A stretch of DNA of 64,000 nt from Methylorubrum populi (GTDB lineage Bacteria > Pseudomonadota > Alphaproteobacteria > Rhizobiales > Beijerinckiaceae). The notes beneath the pieces are model-generated. The model did no database searches and was not told where the DNA came from. It saw only the letters and a program-made list of their open reading frames with translations. The stretch is from positions 857,501 through 921,500 of the forward strand of contig NZ_AP014809.1 in NCBI RefSeq assembly GCF_002355515.1, given 5' to 3'. Position numbers and translations under genes: made by a program. Below, one piece after another: positions 8,738-17,278 of the stretch. Positions within the stretch are counted from its first letter, which is position 1; every line of letters begins with the position of its first letter.

Positions 8738-9694
8738 ATGCGACAGGTCGGGTTCATTCTCGAGGACGGCTTCCAAGTCATGGGGCTTGCCGCCCTGTCG
8801 GCCTTCGAATTCGCCAACGTGCATCTCGAACGCGAGGCCTACCGGCTGACGGTGATGTCGGAGCGGGGCGGCACCGTCCGCTCCTCCCTCGGCATCGGCA
8901 TCGAGACCGTGCCGCTGGCGGAGGCCCCCGACACGCTGATGGTGGTCGGCGAGTTGCTGCCGCGCCCGCTCACGCCGCGGCTGCGCGACTACATCGCAGG
9001 AGCGGGCCGGGCCTCGCGGCGCGTGGCCGGCCTCTGCACCGGCGCCTTCGCCCTGGCGGAGGCCGGCCTGCTCGACGGGCGGGTGGCGACGACGCACTGG
9101 GCCCATGCCCGCGACCTGCAGGAGCGCTTCCCCCTGATCCGCGTCGACGACGACCGCATCTACGTCTCCGACGGCCCGATCTGGACCTCGGCCGGGATGA
9201 GCGCGGCGATCGACCTGACCCTGGCGCTGATCGAGGACGACCACGGGGCCGAGCTGTCGCGCGCCATCGCCCGCAAGCTCGTGGTCTATCACCGCCGCCC
9301 CGGCGGCCAGTCGCAGTTCTCGGCCCTGCTCGAACTGGAGCCGCGCTCGGACCGGGTTCGCCGCGCCCTCGTCTACGCCAAGGAGCACCTGCGCAACCCG
9401 CTGACCGTGGAGGAGCTGGCGGAGGCCGCGCGCGTCAGCCCGCGCCAGTTCAGCCGCCTGTTCCGCGAGGAGACCGGGCAATCCCCGGCCAAGGCGGTCG
9501 AGCGGCTGCGCCTGGAGGCGGCCAAAGCCATGCTCGAAGAGGGGCGCCACTCCCTGGACGTGGTCGCCCGCGACGCGGGCTTCGCCGACCGCGACCGGAT
9601 GCGCCGCGCCTTCCTGCGCGCCTTCGGCCACCCGCCGCAGAGCCTGCGCCGCAGCCTGCGCCTGATCGAGGGGCCCGAATCCTCCGTGGCATGA
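8738..9694 (+). CDS. GlxA-family regulator: DJ-1/PfpI domain fused to AraC HTH
   Basis: This 318-residue protein has an N-terminal DJ-1/PfpI-like domain (about 1-175) with a cysteine at the nucleophile elbow (GLCTGAF, Cys100). The C-terminal AraC/XylS double HTH spans about 210-310, with EELAEAARVSPRQFSRLFREE and a second HTH near VVARDAGFADRDRMRRAF. These proteins sense small molecules and activate nearby genes. The start has a GAGG site 8 nt upstream. The divergent SDR gene and the dyad at 8685-8721 suggest local control. Confidence 0.9.
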   Translation: MRQVGFILEDGFQVMGLAALSAFEFANVHLEREAYRLTVMSERGGTVRSSLGIGIETVPLAEAPDTLMVVGELLPRPLTPRLRDYIAGAGRASRRVAGLCTGAFALAEAGLLDGRVATTHWAHARDLQERFPLIRVDDDRIYVSDGPIWTSAGMSAAIDLTLALIEDDHGAELSRAIARKLVVYHRRPGGQSQFSALLELEPRSDRVRRALVYAKEHLRNPLTVEELAEAARVSPRQFSRLFREETGQSPAKAVERLRLEAAKAMLEEGRHSLDVVARDAGFADRDRMRRAFLRAFGHPPQSLRRSLRLIEGPESSVA

Positions 9695-9804
9695 GCCGAT
9701 CCGTCGGCCCCACTTATTTTCGGGCCGTCCGCGCGAAAACCGGTCTGTCGCTCCCATGCCCCTGGCGAAGGCGGATGCACACCGCCCCATCAGGGAGATG
9801 CGAC

Positions 9805-10065
9805 ATGAACAAGATGATGATCCTGGCCCTCGTCGGCGCCGGCCTTCTCGGCGCCGCTCCCTCCGCCCTCGCCCAGGAAGACGCGCCGCGGACGGGCAAC
9901 CAGGAATTCCTCGGCGTCGATCTCGACAATGGCGGCGTCTATTACAACGGGCGCAATTCCGGCCGGTACTGCCTCTACCGCACTGTCGAGGTGTTCAACC
10001 GCTACACCGGCTACGTCGAAGCCCGCCGGGTGCGCCGCTGCGGCCGCGGCCTCTACCTGCCGTAA
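9805..10065 (+). CDS. Small secreted protein of unknown function
   Basis: This 86-residue protein starts with a clear Sec signal (about residues 1-23, cleavage after ALA). The mature part is Tyr/Arg/Asn-rich and contains two cysteines that could form a disulfide. A GGGAG site 7 nt upstream supports the ATG. No family was recognised. It is the first gene of the long plus-strand run of exported proteins, but a 245-nt gap separates it from the caspase gene, so common transcription is uncertain. Confidence 0.75.
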   Translation: MNKMMILALVGAGLLGAAPSALAQEDAPRTGNQEFLGVDLDNGGVYYNGRNSGRYCLYRTVEVFNRYTGYVEARRVRRCGRGLYLP

Positions 10066-10077
10066 GGGGGCGACGCG

Positions 10078-10149
10078 ATGCTGACCGCCCTGTGCCCGCT
10101 CCACCTTGCCGCCTTCGGCCTCATCCTCGTGCTGTTCACCGGAGGCTGA
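10078..10149 (+). CDS. Possible 23-residue hydrophobic peptide
   Basis: A short frame starts with ATG 12 nt after the stop of the previous gene and follows a GGGGG stretch. The peptide is a single hydrophobic segment ending in TGG, compatible with a small membrane peptide. It is short enough to arise by chance, and there is no homology evidence. It is listed because the position and ribosome site are plausible. Confidence 0.3.
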   Translation: MLTALCPLHLAAFGLILVLFTGG

Positions 10150-10310
10150 GGGCCGATGTCCGAACCCGCCTCCTCGCCCGTACGGCGCTCCCCCGACGCG
10201 ACATTGTTTCCCAGCCATCGAGCGGCTAACCCTGGGTGGCGCCCGAGGCGGGCGCCCCGCTTCCCAAGGAATTCAGACTCGGCCCGCGAGCCGAGAAGAG
10301 GACGATCCGC

Positions 10311-12401
10311 ATGCCGAGACAGGGCCTGGTTTCCGCCGCGCGCCGCGCTTTTCACGAGGCCGCGTTCCTCCTGGCAGCCTGCCTCGTCCTCGCCGCACCG
10401 GCCCGCGCCGCGCCGGAGGCGGCGCCGTTCGCCGACAACGCCGACTCGGTCGCGGTGGTGATCGGCAACCGCAGCTACAAGCAGACGGTGCCGGTCGATT
10501 TCGCCCATAACGACGCCGAGGCGATCCGCGCCTACCTGATCGAGCGCCTGGGCTACCGCGAGAGCAACGTCTTCCTCCTGAAGGACGCGACCCTCAACGA
10601 GTTCAACCAAGTCTTCGGCACCGAGCGCAATCCGCAATCGGGCCGGCTCTGGCGCAGCGTGCGCGAGGGCCGCTCCAACGTCTTCGTCTACTATTCCGGC
10701 CACGGCGTGCCGGATCTGGCGAGCAAGCAGCCCTTCCTGCTGCCGGAGGACGGCAACCCGAACCAGGGCGAGAGCGGCTATGCCCTGGAGACCCTCTACC
10801 GCAACCTCGACCTCGTGAAGCGCAAGATCGGGCCGGAACGCCAGCTCGTGGTGATGGTCGATGCCTGCTTCACCGGCGAGACCGGCCGCAAGGGCGAGAG
10901 CCTGCTCGCGGTCTCCGCCCCCGGCTTCGCCCCGGCCCGGCCGAAGGCGGAGAGCGGGATCGTGCGCCTCGTCGCCACCTCCGGCGCGACGCCGGCGAAC
11001 TGGGACGAGCCGAACCGGCTCGGCCTTCTCACCAGCCGCTTCCTGATGGGCGTCTCGGGGCTCGCCGATGCCGAGGGCGCGGAGGGGACAAGCGACGGGC
11101 TGATCCGCTGGCCGGAGCTGAAGAGCTACCTGCGCCGCGAGGTCGAGGAGGCGGCGCGCCGCGCCTCGGGCCGCGAACAGGTGCCGGAGATCGACGACGC
11201 GCCGATCGTGCTGAAGGCTTCGCTCCCCGTCGCGGCGGTGGCCGGCGGCGTCGCCGCGATCCGCGACGAGGCGGCGTGGCGCCGCGCCGAGACGCTCGGC
11301 ACCCGCGAGGCGTTCGAGGCTTATGTCGGCACCTGCGGCGAGGCTTGCGCCTACCGCTCCCAGGCGATGGACCGCCTGCTCGCCGGCCGCAAGCGCGATG
11401 CGGCGGCGATCGACCAGGAGAATTGGGCAAAGTTCGGCGCGGCGCGGCAGTATCAGGCCTATCTCGATTCCTGCGGTGAGGTCTGCGCCTATCGCAGCCT
11501 CGCGGAGGGCTATCTCGGCGGCACGAACCCCAGCACCGATCCGCGGGTGAAGCGCTGCGACGAGCTCGCCGCCGGCACCGACGATCCCGACCGGCCGAAG
11601 GGCGTGCCGGGGGTGAAGCTCGGACGGATCGAGGCGTCCGCGGCCATCGAGGCCTGCCGCGGGGCGTCGGCGGCCTACCCGCAGCTGCGCCGCCTCGCCT
11701 ACCAGCTCGGCCGCGCCTACGACCGGGCCGACCGCTCCAAGGAGGCCTTCTCCGCCTACGATCGGGCGGCCAAAGCCGGCAGCATCGCGGCGATGAACAA
11801 CCTCGCCACGCTCTACGAGAACGGCCAGGGGGTGAAGCGCGGGCAAGCTGAGGCCTACCGGCTCTATCGGCAGGCGGGCGAGGCCGGCAACGTGGTGGCG
11901 CTCGCCAACGCCGCCCGGATGCTCGAATACGGCAACGGCATCCCCAAGGACGAGGCCGGCGCGGTGGCGCTCTACAAGCGCGCGGTGGAGGGCGGCGACG
12001 TGCCCTCGATCTCGAAGCTGGTGCCGCACTACGCCACCGGCGCCCACGGCTTCCCGAAGGACCTGCGCCAGGGCTTCGACCTGTTCCGCCGGGCGGCGGA
12101 CAAGGGCGATCCGGTCGCGATGGCGACGATGGCGACGCTGATCGACAACGGCTTCGGCCGCTACTTCCCCGGAATGCGCTCCGCCGACATGGTGCTGCGG
12201 GCGCTCAAGCGGGGCGAACTCGGCGCGGCGTCCGTCTCGGCCACCGACACGGCGGCGCAGAAGCTGAAGCCCGAGACGATCCGCACCGTCCAGCGCGCGG
12301 TCAAGGAGGCGGATTACTATTCCGGCGCCCTCGACGGCCGCTTCAACCCGGTCTTCGTCCGCGCCCTCGACCAGTACGCCCGGGCCAACGAGGCGGAATG
12401 A
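10311..12401 (+). CDS. Exported caspase-fold (peptidase C14) protein with Sel1 repeats
   Basis: This 696-residue protein has a Sec-type signal at about residues 14-34. A caspase-like domain follows (about 45-290) with the full catalytic dyad: His131 in YYSGHG and Cys186 in VDACFTGE. A pair of related motifs (YVGTCGEACAYRS and YLDSCGEVCAYRS) lies in the middle, then about four Sel1/TPR-like repeats (about 475-640) and a short helical tail. AGAGGA lies 8 nt before the ATG. The stop overlaps the next start (ATGA), so the two are translationally coupled. The dyad implies active cysteine protease; the signal implies action outside the cytoplasm, unlike most bacterial defence caspases. The substrate is unknown. 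Confidence 0.85.
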   Translation: MPRQGLVSAARRAFHEAAFLLAACLVLAAPARAAPEAAPFADNADSVAVVIGNRSYKQTVPVDFAHNDAEAIRAYLIERLGYRESNVFLLKDATLNEFNQVFGTERNPQSGRLWRSVREGRSNVFVYYSGHGVPDLASKQPFLLPEDGNPNQGESGYALETLYRNLDLVKRKIGPERQLVVMVDACFTGETGRKGESLLAVSAPGFAPARPKAESGIVRLVATSGATPANWDEPNRLGLLTSRFLMGVSGLADAEGAEGTSDGLIRWPELKSYLRREVEEAARRASGREQVPEIDDAPIVLKASLPVAAVAGGVAAIRDEAAWRRAETLGTREAFEAYVGTCGEACAYRSQAMDRLLAGRKRDAAAIDQENWAKFGAARQYQAYLDSCGEVCAYRSLAEGYLGGTNPSTDPRVKRCDELAAGTDDPDRPKGVPGVKLGRIEASAAIEACRGASAAYPQLRRLAYQLGRAYDRADRSKEAFSAYDRAAKAGSIAAMNNLATLYENGQGVKRGQAEAYRLYRQAGEAGNVVALANAARMLEYGNGIPKDEAGAVALYKRAVEGGDVPSISKLVPHYATGAHGFPKDLRQGFDLFRRAADKGDPVAMATMATLIDNGFGRYFPGMRSADMVLRALKRGELGAASVSATDTAAQKLKPETIRTVQRAVKEADYYSGALDGRFNPVFVRALDQYARANEAE

Positions 12402-13732
12402 GATCGCTCCTCCTCGCGGCTCTCCTCGTTCTTCCCACGGCCGCCCGCGCCGATCCGACCACCGCCACCCTCGCCCCGTTCCTCGACGCGGTGGCGGCCT
12501 GCACCGGACGGCCCGACCTGACGCTCGCCGTGGTCGGCGTCGAGCCGGGCCAGACGGCGCTCTCGCGCGAGCAGGCGGAGGAGGTGCGCCTCGCCGTCGA
12601 GAGCCGGCTCCAGGCGACCGGCCGCGTGCGGCTCGCCGCCGCCGCCGACGTGGTGCGGATCAAGGCGCTGCGCGAGGGCACGTCCGGCCTGTCTGGGGTG
12701 GAGGCCGAGGCGCAGATCCGCGCCGCCTTCGCGGGCGATGCCAGCGTCTTCCTGGTCGAGGCGCGCCGGGCCGGCGAGACTGCGGCCCTGCGGCTCCAGG
12801 CCATCACCCGTACCGCTGCCTGCAAGGCGACGAGCGAGCCCCTGATCGTGCCGATCCGCGTCGGGGCGGCCGTCGCCGATATCGACGCGGTGATGGAGGG
12901 CGCCGTGAAGGCCTTCGCCGCGGCGGCACCGAACGTGCAGGCCATCGAGGTCTGCCCCTTCGTGGCCGAGGGCGGGCACTCGACCTGCGCCGGCGCGCTC
13001 ACCGACCGCCTCCTCATCGCCCTCGATGCCGAGGCGCGCTCGGCCAACCGCATCCTCAAGGGCGCGCGCCTCGACGTGCGCCGCAGCCCGCCCGGCACCG
13101 CCTGCGCCGGGCCGGTCACCGCGCACGGCCGCTTCCTCACCGATCAGAGCCGGCAATCCTGGATGGAGCTGGAATTCCAGCGCGACGGCGCGGTGCTCGC
13201 CCCGACGGGGCGCCGCCGCATCGGCGTCGAGGGCCTTGGCTGCGATCCGACCCCGCGGCCCTTCCTCGACCATCTCGCGGCCACCGCCCGCACCGATGCG
13301 GGGCGGCTCACGGTCGCCGCCACCGCCACGCCGTTCTCCGCCGGGCAACGGCTGGAGATGCGCATCGAGTCGCGGGCTCGGCAGAATCTCTATTGCTGGG
13401 TGGTCGCCCCCGACGAGACGGCCTTCGTCGCCCTCCCCGTTCGCGGGAACGCCGCCTCGCTCGAAGCCCTCAAAGCCGGCGAGGCGCGGCGCTACCCGCG
13501 CGGCTACGGCCTCGACGAGATCGTCGCGGGCGAACCCTTCGAGAACCTGTTCGCCTGTTTCGGCGTCGAGGGCGGCCTGCCGCCGGATCTCGCCGGGCGC
13601 TGGCTCGCGGCGGCACCGGGCAAGGATGGAGAGGCGCGGCTGCTGCAGCCCTCCGACATGCTCGATCTTCTGGAAAAGATCCGGGCGACGCCCGGCGTGA
13701 CCGAGGCGACGGCGCGGATTGTGGTGCGCTGA
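12398..13732 (+). CDS. Secreted protein with C-terminal DUF4384-like domain
   Basis: This 444-residue protein has a signal peptide (residues 1-18). Residues about 40-180 read like a CsgG/TolB-type alpha/beta unit (SREQAEEVRLAVESRL, ADVVRIKALREG). The C-terminal part (about 308-410) resembles DUF4384, with an LYCWVVAPDETAF strand and a VRGNA loop. DUF4384 domains often sit beside or inside caspase-like proteins, which fits the 4-nt overlap with the caspase gene. No catalytic residues are visible, so a partner or regulator role is likely. The domain calls rest on pattern only. Confidence 0.7.
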   Translation: MRSLLLAALLVLPTAARADPTTATLAPFLDAVAACTGRPDLTLAVVGVEPGQTALSREQAEEVRLAVESRLQATGRVRLAAAADVVRIKALREGTSGLSGVEAEAQIRAAFAGDASVFLVEARRAGETAALRLQAITRTAACKATSEPLIVPIRVGAAVADIDAVMEGAVKAFAAAAPNVQAIEVCPFVAEGGHSTCAGALTDRLLIALDAEARSANRILKGARLDVRRSPPGTACAGPVTAHGRFLTDQSRQSWMELEFQRDGAVLAPTGRRRIGVEGLGCDPTPRPFLDHLAATARTDAGRLTVAATATPFSAGQRLEMRIESRARQNLYCWVVAPDETAFVALPVRGNAASLEALKAGEARRYPRGYGLDEIVAGEPFENLFACFGVEGGLPPDLAGRWLAAAPGKDGEARLLQPSDMLDLLEKIRATPGVTEATARIVVR

Positions 13733-13778
13733 CGCTCCGCCCGACGGCCGGGGGCAGCGCGAGAAGAGAGGGGTCGAC

Positions 13779-14072
13779 ATGGCGGTTCTGGCGGGAAGCT
13801 TTTTGGGCCTTGTCCTCGGCTCCGCGCTGCTCGGGGCGCTGTTCGCCTGGATCCTGCGACGCGCTCTGCCGATTCCCCTGGTCGCCTCCTACGCGGTCGG
13901 CACGGCGGCGATGACAGGGGTCTACGCATTCGCCGGTGCGGTCCCGCCCGCTCCGTTCGACCGGGGCGCTGCCTTCCTGGCCTTTAACCTCGCCGGAGGC
14001 GCTCTCGCCTTCGCGCTGCTCTGGCTGACCGCCGGGCGGCGCAAGGGAGCGGCCGGCAAGGCGGGCGCGTGA
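13779..14072 (+). CDS. Small three-helix membrane protein, unknown function
   Basis: This 97-residue protein has three hydrophobic segments (about 3-25, 30-52 and 63-85) and a short basic tail. GAGAGGGG lies upstream of the ATG. It lies 46 nt after the DUF4384-like gene and 4 nt before the next gene, within the same run. No family was recognised. Confidence 0.7.
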   Translation: MAVLAGSFLGLVLGSALLGALFAWILRRALPIPLVASYAVGTAAMTGVYAFAGAVPPAPFDRGAAFLAFNLAGGALAFALLWLTAGRRKGAAGKAGA

Positions 14073-14076
14073 GGCG

Positions 14077-15165
14077 ATGATGTCCTGGCGCCACGCCCTC
14101 GCGGCGGCCTGCCTCGTTGTCCTCGGCGCCTGCACGCAGAGCCGGGGCTGCGACCTCGACGCGCTTCGGCACTATCCGATGGCACAGGCCGTCGAGAGCC
14201 GGGCCGTGCCGCTGCGCATGCCCGACCTCTTCTTCCCCGGGCCGAACAAGCGGAATTTCGACCGCTTCTCCCTCGACGCAGCCGGCGCCGCGACGATGCG
14301 CTCCGCCCTCGCCCGGGGACTCAGGACCTTCGGCGAGGCCGAGCGTCCGGTCCTGCTTCTGGCCGCGCTCGATCACTGGACCAGTGGCGCAACCGGGCTG
14401 AAGGGCTTCTTCGTTCTCACCGACAGCGTCTTCCTCGACGAAGTCCTGAACGTTCTCGATGCCGAGGGGCTGCCCGCCCATGCCGCGCTGCTGCGCGAGG
14501 GAACGGCCCTGTTCGGCCCGGATTTCGGCGGCACGCAGGCCCAGCGCTACGCCCGCTGGAGCGACGGGCATGGCGAGATCCGCGACGAGAGGCTCGATGC
14601 CGCCCTGGACCGCCTGTCCGAGCGCTTCCGGACCCTTCCGCGGCCCCTGGATGAGGCGGTCGCGCGCATCGCCCGCTCGCCGGAACTGACCGCGATCTAC
14701 GAGCCCCTGCGAGCCGGGGCGGACGAAGACGACCGGCTCAGCTTCCTCACCGGCGGGCTCTGGCAGTGCCTGAACCACTACGACGCGCCCGCCGCGGTGG
14801 CCGCCCGTCTCGCCGCCCTGCCCGCGCCCCACGCCCGGATCATCGCCGTCCGGATCTTCGAGGCGGAGATGCTGAACGGCTCGGTGCACCAAGCCTTCTT
14901 CAACTCGTCCGGCGTGCTCGCCCCCGACGTGGCCGAGGCGCTGAAGGCGATGGGACTGCCCGGCCACGCCGCGGCGGTGGAGCGCGGCATCGCCCTGTTT
15001 CCCAAGCCCTATCCCCGGGACACGCAGGAGCGGCGCGCCTTCATGGGGCGGCAGAACGAGGCGTTCGACACGGCCCTCGGCAACCTGACCGGCGACGTGG
15101 ACGACGGGGCGATGCACGCGGCGATGATCGCCACGGCCCGCGCCGCCGACATCCTGCCGAAATGA
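14077..15165 (+). CDS. Lipoprotein with two DUF4375 (DMP19)-like units
   Basis: This 362-residue protein starts with a lipoprotein signal ending in the lipobox LGAC (Cys at about residue 19). The C-terminal half shows the DUF4375 pattern: MLNGSVHQAFFNSSG, then VAEALKAMGLPGHAAAVERG. The first half repeats this more loosely (TGLKGFFVLTDSVF, then EVLNVLDAEGLPAHAALLREG), so the protein looks like a diverged duplication. DUF4375 includes the DNA-mimic protein DMP19 and some immunity-type proteins. A membrane-anchored, duplicated form is unusual. Two adjacent ATG codons (14077, 14080) are possible starts. Confidence 0.7.
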   Translation: MMSWRHALAAACLVVLGACTQSRGCDLDALRHYPMAQAVESRAVPLRMPDLFFPGPNKRNFDRFSLDAAGAATMRSALARGLRTFGEAERPVLLLAALDHWTSGATGLKGFFVLTDSVFLDEVLNVLDAEGLPAHAALLREGTALFGPDFGGTQAQRYARWSDGHGEIRDERLDAALDRLSERFRTLPRPLDEAVARIARSPELTAIYEPLRAGADEDDRLSFLTGGLWQCLNHYDAPAAVAARLAALPAPHARIIAVRIFEAEMLNGSVHQAFFNSSGVLAPDVAEALKAMGLPGHAAAVERGIALFPKPYPRDTQERRAFMGRQNEAFDTALGNLTGDVDDGAMHAAMIATARAADILPK

Positions 15166-15259
15166 CGATCGCGCTTTCGTACGCGCCCGATCCCGATCGG
15201 GCTCTGCCCGGCCCATGGGGGAGCTGCGTCGCGCCTCGCGCGGGGCGGGAGGGTGACGG

Positions 15260-16729
15260 ATGGCCGGGCTCGGGATAACCATACGGCGAATCGAGGAATC
15301 GCAAGGGGTTGCACGGCGCCCCGGTATCGGGAGGCGCATGACCGGCGGGTACGACGAGCGTTGCGCGGCCGATCTGGCCGCAGTCTGCGACGGCCGCGAC
15401 CTCCCGCGCGAGGATCGCGTCTGGCTCGCCCGGGTCGTCACCGGCGCCGTGCGCCCGAACCGCGACAAGCCGCTCTGGGACCTCGCCCACGCCCTCGCCG
15501 CCCTGGCCCGCGCGACGGAGGCCGGGAGCGGGCGCGACCTCGTCACCCTGGCGCTCGACCCCGGCCTCGCGACCGGCCGAGCCGCGGAGGCGCGCTTTTC
15601 CGGCACGGTCGCCGCCGACAGCCGCGGCCCGGTCCTCGGCGAGGCGTGGCGCACGAGCTGGGCCGGCCTCGCGCGGCTGCTCGCCCTGGCCGAGTTCGTG
15701 CTGACGGCGGAGGATCTGGCGCAGTTCGCCACCGTGACGGGCTGGCTCGACGACCTGGCCGCCGCGCCCGATGCCGAGGGGGCCGCCTTCCTGGCCAAGC
15801 GCCTCGCCCGCCACCTCTCCGCCTACCGCAACGCCCACCTGCCGCTGGCACCGCTGGAGCGCCGCTTCCGCGCGATCCTCGGCTTCCTGGCCGGGCGCAA
15901 AGCCTTCACCGACGACGACATCCTTTCTTTCTGGCGCGGCGAGATGGAGGCGGGCGAACGGCCGGGCTTCCGCACCGTCGCCGAGCACTTCGTGACCTTC
16001 GAGGCGGGTGCGCATCTCGTCGGCGGCCTGGAGGGGCTGTCCGCCCCCGTCTCCCTCGACGCCCATGCGGGCTGGGAGGAACGGCTCGACGCCGCCCTCG
16101 GCGATCTCGCCGCCTCCGAGCCGGCCGAGACCCTTGTGACCCTTCTCGCCGACTGGCCGGAGGGTCCGAAGATCCTCACCGGCGCCGAGCGCGAGGAGCT
16201 GACCGATTTCCTGCGCCTGGAACCCTTCCACCGCACCCGCCCGCTGACGACGCTGCGGGCCGCGAGCTTCGGGCAGGTTCAATCGGGCATCGCCAACCGC
16301 CTGCGCCGGGGCGGGGGCGGCGGCGAAGTCGCCGAGCGGGCGACCTGCGCCGAAGCCCGGAGCTACGCGGAACTGCAGGAGCGGGCCGGGACGCTGGCGG
16401 CCCACCTCGCCCGGATGCTGCGCATCGCGGCGGCCCTGCGGATCGGCGAGCGCGATGGTCTCGATCCCGCGACGCGCGACGCGCTGGAAGCCGCGGAGGC
16501 AGATCTGCGCCGGGTGCGCCGGGCCGGCTTCGAGGAACGTACCGCCCTGGCCGCGGGCTTCGCCTCCGCCGAGACGGCGCTCCTGCGCCTGGCGGAGGAG
16601 GCCGGCCGGCTGGAACGGGCGCTCGCGGCGCTCGCCCGCCAGCGCCCCCTCGACGCGGCCTTCGCGGCGGACCGGTCCGTCTTCGCGGCAGCCTTCGCTG
16701 CGGCTTATGCCGGGGAGGCCGCCGCGTGA
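15260..16729 (+). CDS. Large alpha-helical cytosolic protein, unknown
   Basis: This 489-residue protein has no signal or membrane segment. It is dominated by Ala/Leu/Arg helices, with a strongly charged coiled-coil-like C-terminal third (about 380-470). The start at 15260 has GGAGG 7 nt upstream. A second start at 15338 also has GGGAG, so the true N-terminus may be 26 residues shorter. The stop overlaps the next start (GTGA). I do not recognise the family. Its position before a small cytosolic partner and a bitopic membrane protein suggests the cytoplasmic part of one complex. Confidence 0.65.
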   Translation: MAGLGITIRRIEESQGVARRPGIGRRMTGGYDERCAADLAAVCDGRDLPREDRVWLARVVTGAVRPNRDKPLWDLAHALAALARATEAGSGRDLVTLALDPGLATGRAAEARFSGTVAADSRGPVLGEAWRTSWAGLARLLALAEFVLTAEDLAQFATVTGWLDDLAAAPDAEGAAFLAKRLARHLSAYRNAHLPLAPLERRFRAILGFLAGRKAFTDDDILSFWRGEMEAGERPGFRTVAEHFVTFEAGAHLVGGLEGLSAPVSLDAHAGWEERLDAALGDLAASEPAETLVTLLADWPEGPKILTGAEREELTDFLRLEPFHRTRPLTTLRAASFGQVQSGIANRLRRGGGGGEVAERATCAEARSYAELQERAGTLAAHLARMLRIAAALRIGERDGLDPATRDALEAAEADLRRVRRAGFEERTALAAGFASAETALLRLAEEAGRLERALAALARQRPLDAAFAADRSVFAAAFAAAYAGEAAA

Positions 16730-17229
16730 GTGAAGACGCTCGATTGCTCGCCGAGATTCACGCTGCCCGTGCCCTGATGCGGGCGCCGCCTTCCGCGGCT
16801 CGACCGAGCCACGCCGCCCTCTGGGAGCATGTCAACCGGGATCCGGGAAGCCCCGTCGATCTCGCGGTGGTCCGGGCGATCCGCTCCGACCCGGAGACCG
16901 CCCGGCGCTACCGCACGCTGCTCGGCGCGCAGGCCGTTGCCCATGCTCCCCTCGCCGCGGCGGCCTCGGACGGCTCGCTGACCCGGCGTCGGGTCGGCCC
17001 GTTCGAGCTGGAGATCCTCGACGGCACGCCCCCGCTCCTGATCCTGCGCGGGCCGGACGAGCGGATGCCGCGGCGGATCGAGACCTGGCTCGGCGACGAG
17101 GCGGTGCGGCTCGATCTCGGCGCGCCGTTCGACGGCGCGATCCTGCTCGCCCTCGATCCGGCCGTGGCCGAGGCCGACCGGCTCGGGCAGATGCTGCGCG
17201 ACCCCGCCTGCGCGGTGTTTCTGTTGTGA
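16726..17229 (+). CDS. Small cytosolic protein coupled to 489-residue partner, unknown
   Basis: This 167-residue protein begins with GTG overlapping the preceding TGA, so translation is probably coupled. Residues about 1-70 are helical with many charged residues. The rest alternates short strands, with LEILDGTPPLLILRG and an acidic tail. There is no signal or membrane segment and no recognised domain. Tight coupling predicts a stoichiometric partner of the upstream protein. Confidence 0.6.
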   Translation: MSEDARLLAEIHAARALMRAPPSAARPSHAALWEHVNRDPGSPVDLAVVRAIRSDPETARRYRTLLGAQAVAHAPLAAAASDGSLTRRRVGPFELEILDGTPPLLILRGPDERMPRRIETWLGDEAVRLDLGAPFDGAILLALDPAVAEADRLGQMLRDPACAVFLL

Positions 17230-17278
17230 GCGGACAGGTTGTGCGAAGACGGGCCGCGCCCCGGCGGACGACCCGCGC

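Noticed and set aside
10053..12047. Long open frame antisense to the caspase gene
   Set aside because: The sense frame carries a signal, an intact dyad and repeats; the antisense product is low-complexity Arg/Ala/Gly, as GC bias produces.
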